Assembly (NCBI GenBank): GCA_030141605.1
Contig: JAQGDQ010000355.1
Coordinates: 12,501 to 57,500 of the forward strand
DNA: 45,000 nucleotides
DNA from: Tubiluchus corallicola
Taxonomy: Eukaryota > Priapulida > Priapulimorpha > Priapulimorphida > Tubiluchidae
Reading direction: 5' to 3'
Shown here: positions 1 to 12,500 of the stretch, piece after piece
Position numbering within the stretch: position 1 is the first letter of the stretch
How the letters are laid out: every line of letters begins with the position of its first letter
Position numbers and translations under genes: made by a program
The notes under the pieces: model-generated
Told to the model about the DNA's origin: nothing
The model's input: the letters and a program-made list of their open reading frames with translations, nothing else
Databases searched by the model: none

Positions 1-13
1 GTTTGTGTTTCAG

Positions 14-1764
14 AGAGAAAACGTGTCGGCAAGTTCGCTTGCCGTGTTGCCGTCGCAGTATCACATGTTGCCGCCACAAGCACACGAGTACGCTCTAGCT
101 TGCGTCATGCTACCGAACGACGTAAGTGAATATAATTGCAGTTAAAGACAATAGCGGCTCATGGCTAAAATGACTGGGAGTGCTGCTTCAGAAAATTTTT
201 AGTCTTTGTTTTCATACTGTGTAAACGAAATAAGCATGTGTAATTTTAATGTTGTAATTGTAATTTTAAGTAAACAAACATATGAAAATTTATACATAAT
301 CTTGATAAAATCATAAACAAAACAAAAATTTTTTGCTTACGAATAGCCTAAATTGTCGCACTTCAAGAATATTTAAGCAGGTGACAACTGACAACACCCA
401 CTGTGTGAGTGACAGTACTTTCTCTACGTAGAGTGCAGCATCTTATCTCAGACAGCATGTGCACAACAGCCAAACACCACATTGCTTGAGCTGTGAGCAC
501 ACTGTGCTGGTCTGTGAAGCAAACAGTACTACCCTCATGTCCTCTAGACCGTACAAGTATATAGAAAGAGCTAAAGAAAAAAGACTTATTTATTATTATC
601 GATAATACTGAGTGAAAATAGGGAGTGCTGCAGTTCCACAGTATCTATACACAAGCCACCACTTAAAGAAGTTGCGGTGTAGATTATATTGTTTTTGTTA
701 AAAATTGAGAATTTCTCTTGGGTTAGGATTTCCTGGATAAAATATTTTCGTATATTATACAGTTTTTTTGTATTTTCCGAAGTGTGCACTGTTGGAATTT
801 TTCATACATTTATTGGCATGGTTACTGCACTTACAATAATTTACCTAACTTTAGAATGTCTGTTATCTATAATGGAACTGTAGAATTCGCTTCTGTTTTT
901 ACAAATAGACCGACGCCATTCAAGACGCCCGGGAAGCGTTTGCAGAAGATACTGCCAATCATCAGTTCTACATCAACAATGAGTACAGGGACGGCAAGCT
1001 AGAGTATGTATCACTCATTCGAGCCGACACCGACGAAGACGTGGCGAAAAGCTTAGTAGAAGAGGGACTGGTCATTGCGGAAGCGCGGCGAGAGAAGCGG
1101 CTGCAGAAATTAGTGTCACAGTACCAGAAGGCAATGGAAAGTGCCAAATCTGCTCGAGTGAGTATCGTGTTGTTGGATTGGTTGGTTAGTTAGTTAGTTT
1201 GTTAATTTAATGGTGTTTGAATAGATGATTGGTTAACATTCTCTAAAACAAAATGAATTTGAATCAAATCGAATTTGTAACTTTCGAATTCGAATCGAAC
1301 TGAATTTCAGTATTTTGACTTCCAATTGAATTCGAATCGATTTTCGAACCGCCAGTAAAAAGTGATCTTACAAAGATCATGCATATTACTCGATTTTGCT
1401 GTTCAAACAACCATTGATAATTGTGCACGGAAATTATAGCTGAATTGTGTTAATTGCATGATGTTTCAAGCGTTTTAATGATAAAGAACATATGTGGCTG
1501 AAGTGCCGAATTATTCGAATCTATAATTCCATGTTCGAATCGAATTCAAATTAAAAAAACTCATTCGCATTGAATTCGAACGTTCGATGCTCACCCCTAG
1601 TGAATGGTTGGTTGGTTTGCTGACTGAGATGATGATTGAAAGTCTTAATTGGAAGCGTTCGCAGTTGTTTATTTTCTCACCGTGCATTTTTCTTTCAGCG
1701 TAATTTGTGGCGCTACGGCGACATCACGGAAGACGATGCAAAAGAATTTGGCTACAACGTCTAG
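14..1764 (+). CDS. SND1: SND1 (Tudor-SN / p100), C-terminal three exons, 5' part outside window
   Basis: Coding exons are 14-121, 909-1157 and 1699-1764 (stop TAG 1762-1764). All junctions are phase 0, with acceptors CAG, TAG, CAG and donors GTAAGT and GTGAGT. They encode the last 140 residues. Recognisable blocks are LPSQYHMLPPQAHEYALAC, the region KSLVEEGLVIAEARREK, and ESAKSARRNLWRYGD ending EFGYNV, which match the end of SND1 (human ends in a NLWRYGD block and DEFGYSR). This is the fifth staphylococcal-nuclease-like domain, the half that follows the inserted Tudor domain. The family protein has about 900 residues and acts in RNA metabolism, spliceosome assembly and small-RNA complexes, in cytoplasm and nucleus. 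The start codon and the earlier domains lie left of the window. No frame damage is seen. Confidence 0.94.
1240..1600. mobile_element. Degenerate hAT-like non-autonomous element in SND1 intron
   Basis: The interval is dense in TTCGAATTCGAA-type words in both orientations and ends with CTCACCCCTAG, the reverse complement of the CTAGGGGTGAG start common in hAT elements. The left terminus cannot be recognised, so the copy is probably truncated or decayed. No target duplication was identified. Confidence 0.45.
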
Positions 1765-2770
1765 ACGATCCAGATCTGTTTTTCTCAGAGATTACAGCCT
1801 AACGCAGTAATTATAGCACTGTTGTTTCACACAGTCCGGTGCGGCAAGTCCTACGTCCAAAGAAAAACCTTGACTTCTGTTCCAAACTTCTTTGTGACTC
1901 GCATTTTTGACTTCAAGGCAACTTCTCTTGCCCAGTTCTGATCTCTAACATAATTGATTTTAATTCATTCCTAAAAAATGAGGGTGTTTACCAATTTTTT
2001 TACTATATCATACCACCTGTTACTATATCATACCACCTGTTACTGTATCATACCACCTGTACTGTATCATGACGTGTCATTTTTTTCTTATTATTGTATG
2101 TGTAATTAATAACCCACCAAGGATAGGTGAATATTTAATCCGGGCTGCGTTTGTATGTGGGTATATTTTTTTAACAAATTGGTATGTATGATTTGGCCCA
2201 GTTCACACAAAATATTGTGGATATTTAAAGAAAATGTTCTTCTAGATGTGTTAGCATCTTTAAACAGGAAAGCAGGGGCTAAATGTGAGCGGCCAGCAAG
2301 GTGGGTGAAGCTAAAACTCAAATTCCTGCAGGGTTATCGCTGTTGATGCTTACTCAAAATTCTGCTTTGCTTTATTAGTTTTTCGACCTCGGGGTAGCGT
2401 ATCAACGAGCTCGTTTTAAACGGCTTCATTACCATAAACCTTTGACTGTGATACGGCATAAGGTAAATGCACAAATATTTGGAACCAAGATGATGGCCGT
2501 TCATTTTCGAGTAGCGATGTTTGTGTAAGTTTTTTTTGTACCATTATTCATTGTGTGTTTGTAGAATCATGCTAAGTTTTGTTTGGAAATTGTTTGGGTG
2601 TATGTGTAAATTACTGCTGTACTTTTTCTTACTATCACGTATTAAGGTATGCTAAACTGAATTGGTTGATAGCGTGTTTTTTAACTTGACTGAAGTGTGT
2701 CCAGGTGTTAATAGTACTTAATAAATACAGTGTATTGTGTAAACTGGACTTAATAAACGGGAATAAAATG
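1765..2770 (+). other. SND1 3' untranslated region with polyadenylation signals
   Basis: No coding exon follows the SND1 stop. AATAAA hexamers at 2720-2725, 2752-2757 and 2762-2767 are the first cluster on this strand, so the transcript probably ends near 2780. The stretch also holds a short tandem repeat at 1995-2070. The end point is inferred from the hexamers alone. Confidence 0.55.
1995..2070. repeat. 20-bp tandem repeat in SND1 3' UTR, about 3.5 copies
   Basis: The unit is TTACTATATCATACCACCTG. It is repeated head to tail with single-base changes (ACTATATC or ACTGTATC), and the last copy is partial and runs into CATGACG. Confidence 0.85.
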
Positions 2771-3425
2771 CTAAAAGCAAACAATTTCGTTTCGCATGTA
2801 TTTTAAATCCAAACAGTAAAATCAACTAACTCTTTGAAATAACTGACAAACGTTCTTTTTTGTATCTTACTTAGCTTTCTAGTTTTGTAATTTTTTCATC
2901 TAATTTTTGACTTTACCGTAATAAGCCTTTTCACAGTTCCAGTGATTGATGATGATCGTGAGGTCAAAGGTTAAGTGTACCATCTAGTGCATTTGTGTAC
3001 ACTTGACAACGCTTTGCAGCCCATGCTGTTGTAATAGTAATTAAGAAAAGACACGAATGCTAGCTGTAGAACCTTCTTAGTTCATTTTTTCTTGCTCCCG
3101 AGCACAGGCTAATGCATAATTAAGTAAAGTCCACGTAAAGCAACTGAACTCTGGGCTTTGCTTTACCCACTTCACGTGACGGTTGTAGCTAAGACGTGCT
3201 GCATAACCTTTGACCTACAGCAACTGCGCGTGTGCACAACGAAACTGTGAAAAGGCTCATTATTGTCTCAATATTTTTGGGGAAGTTTTTATCAACATTA
3301 AGAGGCAGTATAAGTATAAGGGCTTCAGGCAAGATACACTGGGTAAACTTTAGGTATGTAATACACATTTTGCCACTAACCGTAGCAAGTTACAATTTCT
3401 TAAAAGTTAACTTGCAACTGTAACT
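2771..3425. other. Intergenic stretch with nothing recognised
   Basis: No exon, RNA gene or clear element is seen here. A local imperfect inversion around 3125-3180 pairs a GTAAAGTCCACGT-like word with ACTTCACGTGAC, too short to classify. Confidence 0.4.
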
Positions 3426-3794
3426 ATAGTTCCTTTTTTGTTTTAACTTATAACAGAAATAACAGTTACTTTAATTGCTACGTTTGTCCTGATCAAATCA
3501 GGAAAGTTTGTTAATTACACGTCACATAAATATTGCACTCTGCCCATTACATATACAATTCTTTCACTTCTGTACAATCGATTGTTGTTAGCAAGTCAAT
3601 GGCACAACTTCATTGTAACATAAATTTTGATAGTCTCATAATAATACCAGAAGTGACAACAACTTTGCGTAACAGTTACTTTTTAAAGGAACTGTAACTG
3701 CTACTAGTTACTTTTTTGACAGTTTAACTGGTAACTGTAATGACTTACATTTTTAAAAGTGCAAGTGTAACTGTTACATTAGTAAAGGAACTAT
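3426..3794. mobile_element. MITE-like element with ATAGTTCCTTT termini
   Basis: The left end reads ATAGTTCCTTTTTTG and the right end reads TAAAGGAACTAT, its reverse complement. Both sides continue inward with the inverted word TAACAGTTAC, and GTTAC/GTAAC words fill the interior. Length is about 370 bp with no coding capacity. The flanking duplication is unclear, so the superfamily is not assigned. Confidence 0.6.
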
Positions 3795-3996
3795 CCCAAC
3801 ATTGCATTTTGGGATACCGACACTCCCTGTTTGTTGTGTTCACGCAATGGAATGCTAAACAATGTTAATACATAATGTAGCGATAAACTAGGTGGTACGC
3901 ACGAGGTAACACAAAATTATGAAAATTAATGAGTAAGTAATTAACATCGTTCTTCCAAATGAAACAAATTCCGTAGTACCGAAAGTTCACCACAAT

Positions 3997-4411
3997 TAGG
4001 GTTGCCAGATTAGAAAATCAGAAATACGAGTCACTTAAAATCTCCCTCTGTATTACTATATATATAAATTCGTACATACCTACACACCCAGACCAATATA
4101 TTACGTAAAAGTAGAGACATAACTTAAAAACATAAAGCAAGTTGCAAACAGGGAGCAAATACGTCAGTTTTGTGAAAACACCTAGCAACACTAATTTCCT
4201 CGGTACATTTGGGTTATTTTCATCAAGAGAATCTGAGGAAAGAAAGTCTAATTATAAAGTTACAACTAAGAACTGTAAGAAGGTTGTGAAAACATTACGA
4301 AATTTGAAAATGAACTAAATACGGGACTTTGGGGTGTCCCTGAAAGGTCAGTACAGGACGGGACAAAAATATGGGACATGTCACACATATAAGGGACGTC
4401 TGGCAACCCTA
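3997..4411. mobile_element. hAT-like MITE, TIR TAGGGTTGCCAGA, 8-bp target duplication
   Basis: Perfect 13-bp terminal inverted repeats TAGGGTTGCCAGA and TCTGGCAACCCTA bound 415 bp. The same eight bases, ACCACAAT, flank the element at 3989-3996 and 4412-4419. An 8-bp duplication with TAGGGTTGCCA-type termini is typical of hAT elements. No transposase frame is present. It lies between the 3' ends of SND1 and the JIP gene. Confidence 0.88.
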
Positions 4412-4686
4412 ACCACAATGTAATTTTTTGAATATCAAAACGGTTCTGCATGCTAGACCAATTACATGTGTGTCATTGTTTCGAAGTCCACCGTGATTTA
4501 TGTAAACAGTAACAAAGATACAGTTAGTTCTCTAGATGAACTTCTCATATGCTAGTGAAAGGGTGTGTGAAGCTTATCCAATAGCTGAAACTTATGCACT
4601 TGATTACAAAACTTATTTGATCGATTTCTAAGAAAAATCCCACAATTTTATAAGCAATTTCATCATAAAATAAATACGGGTGAACA

Positions 4687-5160
4687 TTATTATTATTATT
4701 ATTATTTACAAACAATTCTATTATAAACGATGATGTTTTGAGAACACACACTTATTCTCCTCTTCAGATAACTAAAGCCTTTTATGTAAAAAATTCGATT
4801 CCAACGAGTTTTTCTGAATTAGATACGAACATTTTGTGAACACTGCTTCTCGGCTCACTGAAGCATATAATCTAAAAAAATGTATATATGGATATATATA
4901 TATATATAACAAGGATAATTTAAAAAAACATTTAAACAATGGCTCTAAATTATCATTGTTACGTGTCTCTGTATTTAAATTCTAGAATTCTTTAAATTCA
5001 CAGATAATATAACATGATAACAGCACTAAATTGTCTGTATTTAAATTTTAGAATTTTTTACATAAAAGGCTTTAGTTATCTGAAGAGGAGAATAAGTGTG
5101 TGTTCTCAAAACATCATGGTTTATAATAAAATTGTTTGTAAATAATAATAATAATAATAA
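4687..5160. repeat. Long inverted repeat: two 110-bp arms around a 254-bp loop
   Basis: Arm 4687-4796 is the reverse complement of 5051-5160 with about two mismatches over the non-microsatellite part. Each arm includes an (ATT)n or (AAT)n run at its outer side. The loop is AT-rich and has its own imperfect repeat of a TGTATTTAAATT word next to GAATTC or GAATTT. Arms this similar suggest a recent foldback insertion or inverted duplication. Confidence 0.9.
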
Positions 5161-5894
5161 TTGTTTGTAAATAATGTGGTGCACTTACATTCTAAAAGAT
5201 TTACCAGATCATAACAACATGCGGGTTAACAAATAACGCAAATATTAATTAACATCTTCATTAACTCATTCGAAGCTGGACAGCTTCAATGATAATATTT
5301 AACAACAATTTAGCGAAAATTATAGACCAGGTCAAAATTTGAACGAAGAATTGCACTCCTAAGCAATGGAGCATTCGGTTCAAGTCTTGATCTGGGCGAA
5401 AAATTTTAAAAAATGCTTGTTTTATTGTTAATCCATACAATTCTCAGGTATAATCACAGGTAAGATCATGCCGAATGTTTTTTCATACACAAAAATTGCG
5501 TAAACAACAACATCTAAGCAAAGTAGCAGTTACATTATTTATAATACTGAATATTATCAAAGAAATATTATTAAATGATAAATAAATTTGCCACACAACG
5601 AGTACAGGCAGGTGAGCAAAAACATAACTGAAAAATCTTATAAGAATAAATATTTTAAAATTGATTTTAAAATAACGTCAGAATGCCGCTAAATCTTGAT
5701 TCGGCAAATCAAGCAAATGCACTTTCTATTCGTACGTCAAATAAACTGCTCAATTATAATTCATGGAATGCTTTTCAGATCCATAACTTGAAAAATGCAA
5801 CACGTGTATTCTCAATAAACAAAGCTTGTAGAATACAATAAATAACAAATATGCTTATAAATAAACAAGTTAATAAATAAATAAAACGAAACAA
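5161..5894. other. AT-rich 3' flank of the JIP gene
   Basis: No exon is seen. On the - strand an AATAAA hexamer (plus-strand TTTATT at 5421-5426) lies about 980 bases downstream of the JIP stop and may mark its transcript end. A GGTTCAAGTC word near 5378 looks like an RNA polymerase III B box, but no tRNA fold could be drawn around it. Confidence 0.35.
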
Positions 5895-6230
5895 CTCTGA
5901 TTTGACTAGAAACAAGAAACAACTTTGGTTTGACTAGAAACAAGAAACAACTTTGGTTTGACTAGAAACAAGAAACAACTTTGGTTTGACTAGAAACAAG
6001 AAACAACTCTGGTTTGACTAGAAACAAGAAACAACTTTGGTTTGACTAGAAACAAGAAACAACTTTGGTTTGACTAGAAACAAGAAACAACTCTGGTTTG
6101 ACTAAAAACAAGAAACAACTTTGGTTTGACTAGAAACAAGAAACAACTTTGGTTTGACTAGAAACAAGAAACAACTTTGGTTTGACTAGAAACAAGAAAC
6201 AACTCTGGTTTAACTAGAAACAAAAATTAC
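5895..6230. repeat. 28-bp minisatellite, 12 contiguous copies
   Basis: The unit begins CTTTGGTTTGACTAGAAACA and continues AGAAACAA. Copies start every 28 bases from 5895 to 6203. Variation is nearly confined to CTTTGG or CTCTGG, and the last copy has TTTAAC for TTTGAC. There are no unique spacers. It lies just downstream of the JIP stop codon and may be transcribed as part of its 3' UTR. Confidence 0.95.
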
Positions 6231-6405
6231 AGATGTATAGAATAAATAAAGTTACGAATACATCAATAAAGTTCTCCTTTTCATCAGAAGAGAGATTGAC
6301 AGAGATGTAAATAGTCTTAGCGGTAATTAGGAGCACAAAGCCATAAAGAGCAGGAACGAAGTGGTAATGAACCAACCATAAATGGCAGAATTATACCGGT
6401 GAAAC

Positions 6406-6586
6406 TTAATCCATGTATATGTCTTCAGTCGGATGCGAAGTCGCCATATATTCCCTGTACTCCTGATAGAACAGTTTGAACGAGGCTCCGACGGCCTCCG
6501 CAACCGGTTGAGTGGATTTGTCGCCCAAAAACACGTGGCAGGCAAACTGTTGCTCCGTCAAATGTTTCGTGATGAAGCCGAAATAC
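6406..6586 (-). CDS. MAPK8IP: JIP last exon, PTB end and kinesin-binding tail
   Basis: It codes residues 502-560 and the stop at 6408-6406. YFGFITKHLTEQQFACHVFL is nearly the JIP1 sequence YFGFITKH...RFACHVF, followed by the PTB C-terminal helix and PTEDIYMD. The open frame runs on upstream of 6586, but that part is intron: TTACAG at 6592-6587 is the acceptor and the spliced codon 501 (AG|G) gives Arg. Confidence 0.95.
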
Positions 6587-9509
6587 CTGTAATAAGGCAG
6601 CGGATTTGAAATAACGGTCATCAAAAGATGGACTCTGGTCAAAATGATGGTGAGAATGCCTTGCACACCACACAACATCCAATGTAAATGTAGTTTTTTC
6701 TTTGGACCTCTTATATGTGGAGTTTTTTACCAGAAAATGTTTTCCACCCTAACTACAAGCTTTCATAAGAATGTTAATGTGTACCACCAATTAGACGCAA
6801 TATATATTATATATGTATATTGGTGATACAAATTCATATATATATTGATATGTATTGTAATTATATATATTGATATGTATTGTAATTATATGTATTGATA
6901 GGTATTGTAATTATATCTATTGATATGTATTGTAATGATATGTATTGATAAGCATTGTAATTATATGTATTGATATGTATTGTAATTATATGTATTGATA
7001 TGTATTGTAATTATATGTATTGATATGTATTGTAATTATATGTATTGATATGTATTGTAATTATATGTATTGATATGTATTGTAATGATATGTATTGATA
7101 TGCATTGTAATTATATGTATTGATAGGTATTGTAATTATATGTATTGATATGTATTGTAATTATATGTATTGATATGTATTGTAATGATATGTATTGATA
7201 TGTATTGTAATTATATGTATTGATATGTATTGTAATTATATGTATTGATATGTATTGTAATGATATGTATTGATATGCATTGTAATTATATGTATTGATC
7301 TGTATTGTAATTATATGTATTCATATTTGCACCTTCATAGTATAGCCTCTTACACAGAACAGCCAGATTGGCTTTTTTGCGATAATTTGTATAAAAAAAA
7401 CTGATCAACAAATGTAGCCTTAATATAGAGCTGATTACAATTGCACTCAAACTAGCAAATACTTTTTGACAAATGCTTAGCAGCAGTTCGATTTCTGGTT
7501 CCATGGCGCACTTGCGTCTAGAAGAACTACCGTTTTTCTTCAATGGCTTAAAGCATTCAATCACATAAAAACGGAAATATGTTACACGAATCTTGCGACA
7601 ATTGTACAAATGCACAATAACCGAATTCCGTACAAGATCTGCCATGCTCACACGACTGCAGTCTAATGTTCATAGCGTTGATCTTGTAACCCAAAGGTCC
7701 TGGGTTCAAATGCCGAATGTTTTCATATTTTCTTCTTTTCGTTCAAGTTTGGTTTCAAAAATTACACAATTTTGGATTTGTGCCATCACTACAAACCACC
7801 TTCAAGCTAGAATAATTATTACTGTGATTATTTATATTATTTGTCGCATTAATATTATATACACAATTAAATTACCCAACTACACGAATGAGTGCTTCTT
7901 CTATAAGCTTGTATTGTCTGTTAGAAAGCAATTTTATTATAAACTGGACCATAAACGTTTAGTATAACTGTTAGAAAATAAGTTATAAATTTACAAAATT
8001 TTGCCTATATAAACTATCATGCTGTTTAAAATGATTAAATTTTGCCGTTTTCTCATTCCCTAATTACAGCAATGAAAAATTTATTCACAGCTCCTAAGTT
8101 AAAACAATAACAGCAATTTTGATGTGCCCGCATCTGGTAACCACGGCAACCGAAATCCGCCTCAGATGCTGCAAATTCAGCGCACTTAGCACCATATTGA
8201 TCCGTATTGCGTCAGACGTACGCGTGATGCCATGAACAGGATAACTTTAGCTGATGTTAAACTCTACCTGACATTTCCATCTCCCGCACGTGTGTAATTC
8301 GCATGATCTACGATATCAGAGCACGATTAAAGACGACATGGAAATGGGAAATTGATGTGAAAGTATTTGCAGCTTAATACTGTGCAATGTAAACTGCATA
8401 GCCAAACTTGGCAGTACAGTGCGTCCATAAATCACAAATCCATGTAGACTTAAAAAATTATTACAAGCAGATATATAAATGAGGTTTTTACTATAGTAAT
8501 AATTGTGTTCCTTGCCATTTTTAAATATTATCAATTTTATCCCAGACATATGAGATCAAGTTTTTTAAAAAAGTTAGTTACGACATTGGTCTTTTTAAAA
8601 AAAATTTTGTGATTGTACCACCATCGAATAACATTTGCTAATGGCAGCAAAAATCTTCGACATCAAAATAAGTTTTATTTATTCTAAATTAAATGTTCTT
8701 TCATCTGGTTTTATCGGTTTTTATTTGTTCCCTTTTTTCCTTCCATATACAGGATTCAAACAGATTTTAAAATAAATTCCCTGACTTTTCCCTAACCAAA
8801 TATCAATTTTCCATGACCAAGATAAGCAGAAATTGCATTACCAGTATACATATTCAATCATTTTTGTGTATGTAGATTCATACATATACTCATGTATAAT
8901 GTGTCGGCCAATCATTACTTTTGGAACAGAAATTGAAAGTGGAAGCCTGCCATAGCAAAATTTCATTTGAACACGAATCGCCAAAAAATATGTTTGGAAA
9001 AATATCAGTTCACGGTGATTATTTTTGCAACCCTTTCCAATTTTTCTGCTTTTTCACGCCATTTTCATCATTTTCCCTAACTTTTTACCAAATTAGCCTT
9101 TACTCTGACTTTTCCTGACTTTCCAGAATAGTCTGTACTTTCAAGGATTTTCTCTGACCGTGCGAACCCTGCACATTTTTCGTACACATTTTAAGCACAA
9201 GCAGAACACCTGATCACTAACGGTAAAAGTTAAATGCAAGAAAGTACTGCTAAATTAGACAGTGAGAAAAAGTTCGATGCCTCCACTTGGACTCGAACCC
9301 AAACCTTCTGGTTTCCAGACACTATGCTAAAAATTTTGAAACTGCTTTATGCAAGGATCAAGAAGATATCAATACAAATTGATTGATGTGTATCTTAGAA
9401 AAATGAGTAAAAATCCTTTCAAGTAAATCAAAAGTATCACAAAACAAAATTCAAATTTAACCATAATACAGGTTAATTGTAAACTGTACTTGTAAATAGA
9501 TATATGAAG

Positions 9510-9550
<41 letters not shown>

Positions 9551-12500
9551 AATGTATATATATATATATACATTCATACATACATTCTTATGAAAGCTAG
9601 TAAGCTTGTAGTTAGGGTGGAAAAAATTTTCCAGTAAAAAATTCCACAGATAAGCAGTCCAAGGAAAAAACTTCATTTATGCCTGAGGTTGTGTGTTGAG
9701 TTACTCAACACACAGATTGTACTAAACAGCAATCAGCTGGCAGTTGTTACATTTATAAAGGAAATTTTATGGAGTATAAAAACAAAGTATATAAGTTGTG
9801 CACAAGAATAATGAGTTAACTCATTTTATTGCCTAGTAAGTTATTTTACTTTAGACTTGAAAAGTTAGGTGTAATAAAATTTAGTTGTAATAAACTGGTG
9901 TGGCCGCTTCATTGTCTTTGGTAGAAGTATATCAACTTGCAAATTGGAGTTACTGCACCTTGCCTGTTTGCTCAGTGATTCCTCGCAGTTAAACGGTTTG
10001 AATGGGCCAAGGCTTATACTGGGTAAAGTATAAAAGTCAGCTATGAAAACTACATAATTCACTGATTAAAAAGCAATTGCTGTTTTTGATCCTTAATTTT
10101 GATTGCTAAATTTTGTATCCTTAATAGTAAAAAACGGTTGAAAAAGTGCTTACTAAACTCGCACTTTTTCGAAGGTCTCAAAAGCCTAAAATCAATATAA
10201 GCCCCGGGCCCCACTGGGGCAGCTTACAGCGCTCTCCCAGACCTCCTAGGTACTGTTTCTTGTTTTGTTCGCCATGAGACTCTCACCTAAATAAATACAC
10301 TTTCAGCACTGTAAATACCTACCTGTGATTTCTTGGATGATAACCGCAAAAAGAGACGTTCTTCAAACTAAAGAAGTGGGAATTGTTGTGGAGAGACTTT
10401 TGAACAGAACCCTGCAATAAAAACCAGATTTAGTGTGTCGGTTAAACATAACTTGACTTAACTTAGCTTAACTTGGTTGCGCTTGAAAAAAGGTTAAGGC
10501 ACAACCGGACCTAATGTTAAACTGTAGGTCAAAAAAATCCACTCTTTAAAATATTGAAAGGAAACATACTATTTTTTCAAAAATGGCTTACGTTAAAGAA
10601 TTATCGCCACACAAACACAATTTCACATTTGCGCCACTAGTTCTTCACTATTTCACAAACACTTCTTCAGCATTTCGCCATTCGCTAGTTAGACGAACAC
10701 TAGCCCCTGCATTTTGGAAACGCATTGCACAAAAATACAGGTGCTGTACCTCGCAGTTTAGATGCATTAGTTTGTGAAGAGCTACACACGTTCGACAGCT
10801 CATGCGTAAGCACAGCTGTAAATTTGAAATTTGAATGTTCATCTTAAAACTTTCCTAGTTTTATTACAACAAACTGTATCTCTTACAGTAGCACTGTACT
10901 TCAATTTTCGCTTTCGCAAACACGTGCAACACGCTAGTGGAATATTTTTACTATTGAAAGTAATGTTAGTTTGTGATGTCATCAATAGTTGGACTCGCCC
11001 ACCGTTAATTAAGTTTTTAATCTATTATTTAATTATCAGAAACGCTTATGCAGTATTAATTGTGTTAAAATGTATACTTTTTATTGGACATGAAAATGGG
11101 GTAGTACATGAAAAATAATCCTGTCTTCCCCTAATTATCTTTGCAGTAAAAGTTTTTATGGCTTAATTTAACGAATACACTAATGATCAGTGATAATACG
11201 AGCGCAAAAATCACCTAAAACGACTATACGTCAAAGTGCCAGGCGGCTTAGATGGAGCCAAAGATAGCAAAATAAGGATGCTAGAAGTGTAAAGATGGTA
11301 CAGTTTACTTACCCGTTTACCAAACATTTTCTCTAGCCTATTTTTCAATCGCTCGGCAGCTGTAGCGCCCTCAACCGGTTCTGCGTTGCCACCGTGATGG
11401 TCTAACATCTTGATGCCATGCGGACTGATCTCCAGAATGCAATAGCGGGGAGACGGAGCGTCCGCGGCAGTTTTCCGCGTCTGTGCGATCTAAACAGTTA
11501 TTTTAAAGCATTAAAAGCTAGCAGCAGAAAGTCTTAACTTTCCAACCACATGCAAAAATACTGTTAAACTACCATTGTTTTCAACTGTATTTGAACTTTA
11601 AATGGTTACATAAGTTTTAAATTTTGCTAACTTTAAAACCCAGTTATCTAGCAAGTTAGCAACCTTATTCTAACGCTTAGGTACCATTACAGTTCACACC
11701 ACGTTTTACCCTATAACCTTCCTGTAGCTTTAACTCCTTCAGGACAGTGGCGGATTATGATTTTATGGGCCTTAGGCTTGAGCTTGGAACGGGCCTTTTA
11801 AATGTTGCTACACTGCTGAGCTGACGTGTTTTTGTGGAGCTCTCGTCGTTTGTAAGTTTGTTTAATTTTGTGAGTTTTTGCCCACCGATTGTGATAAAAA
11901 TTATATCTTCTTGATCCTTGAGTTGTGGACTAGGACTATATAAACACGATTACAGTGATTATTTTGCCGGGCCCCTTTTGATCCCGGGCCTTAGGCTTCA
12001 GCCTATTGGGCTATCCGCTACAGCTTCAGGACCGTAAGCATTTGCTGAATTTTGCATGAGTTCACCAAAAACTGCTCTCGCATCAAAAAGGCAGTGATTA
12101 CTTTATATTTGATAACTTTGGCAGGTTTCTACTTCTTACATAATGGATATTCATGCAAAATTATATATATGAAATGCATTTGCATTTACTTAGACAAATT
12201 AAAAATCCATTTTTGCTGAAAAAATTGAAAAAAGCTTTCAATAACTGCAATGTTTGCACTGAAACAATGAACAGTATCACCTGTGTGAAATCGGCAAAGG
12301 CAGAAAAGTTCAACTATCCAGACACAACAGTCTGATACTCAATGGTCTCAATCTAGCCAATTTTTAAGGAGAAATTCCTCTTGAAAAGTGAAAGGACCTT
12401 AATTTATCCTTGGCTAATCGGTTGGTGCTTCCTGGAACTCTGTACAGTGGACAGTTCTCTTGGGCTTTAGCAATAAGGTGATCAATAAAATAGTAAGTGT

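Larger units (their letters stand above)
6587..10322 (-). other. JIP intron 8: transposon remnants and minisatellite
   Basis: This 3.7-kb intron holds two LINE C-terminal remnants in opposite orientation (6683-6790, 9582-9676), a 25-bp minisatellite (6836-7322), two tRNA-like SINE heads (near 7650 and 9290) and a degenerate DNA element (8745-9175). The parts between (7325-7640, 7970-8740, 9680-10320) show nothing further. Confidence 0.75.

Noticed and set aside
5895-6230. CRISPR-like array of 28-bp repeats
   Set aside because: The repeats are contiguous with no unique spacers and lie in an animal gene's 3' flank; this is a minisatellite.
7286-7967. Overlapping open frames of about 120 codons on both strands
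   Set aside because: They cross a minisatellite end and a tRNA-like relic inside a JIP intron, with no protein family features or splice support.
9268-9335. Functional tRNA gene on the - strand
   Set aside because: The A and B boxes are good, but the acceptor and anticodon stems do not pair; a SINE relic fits better.
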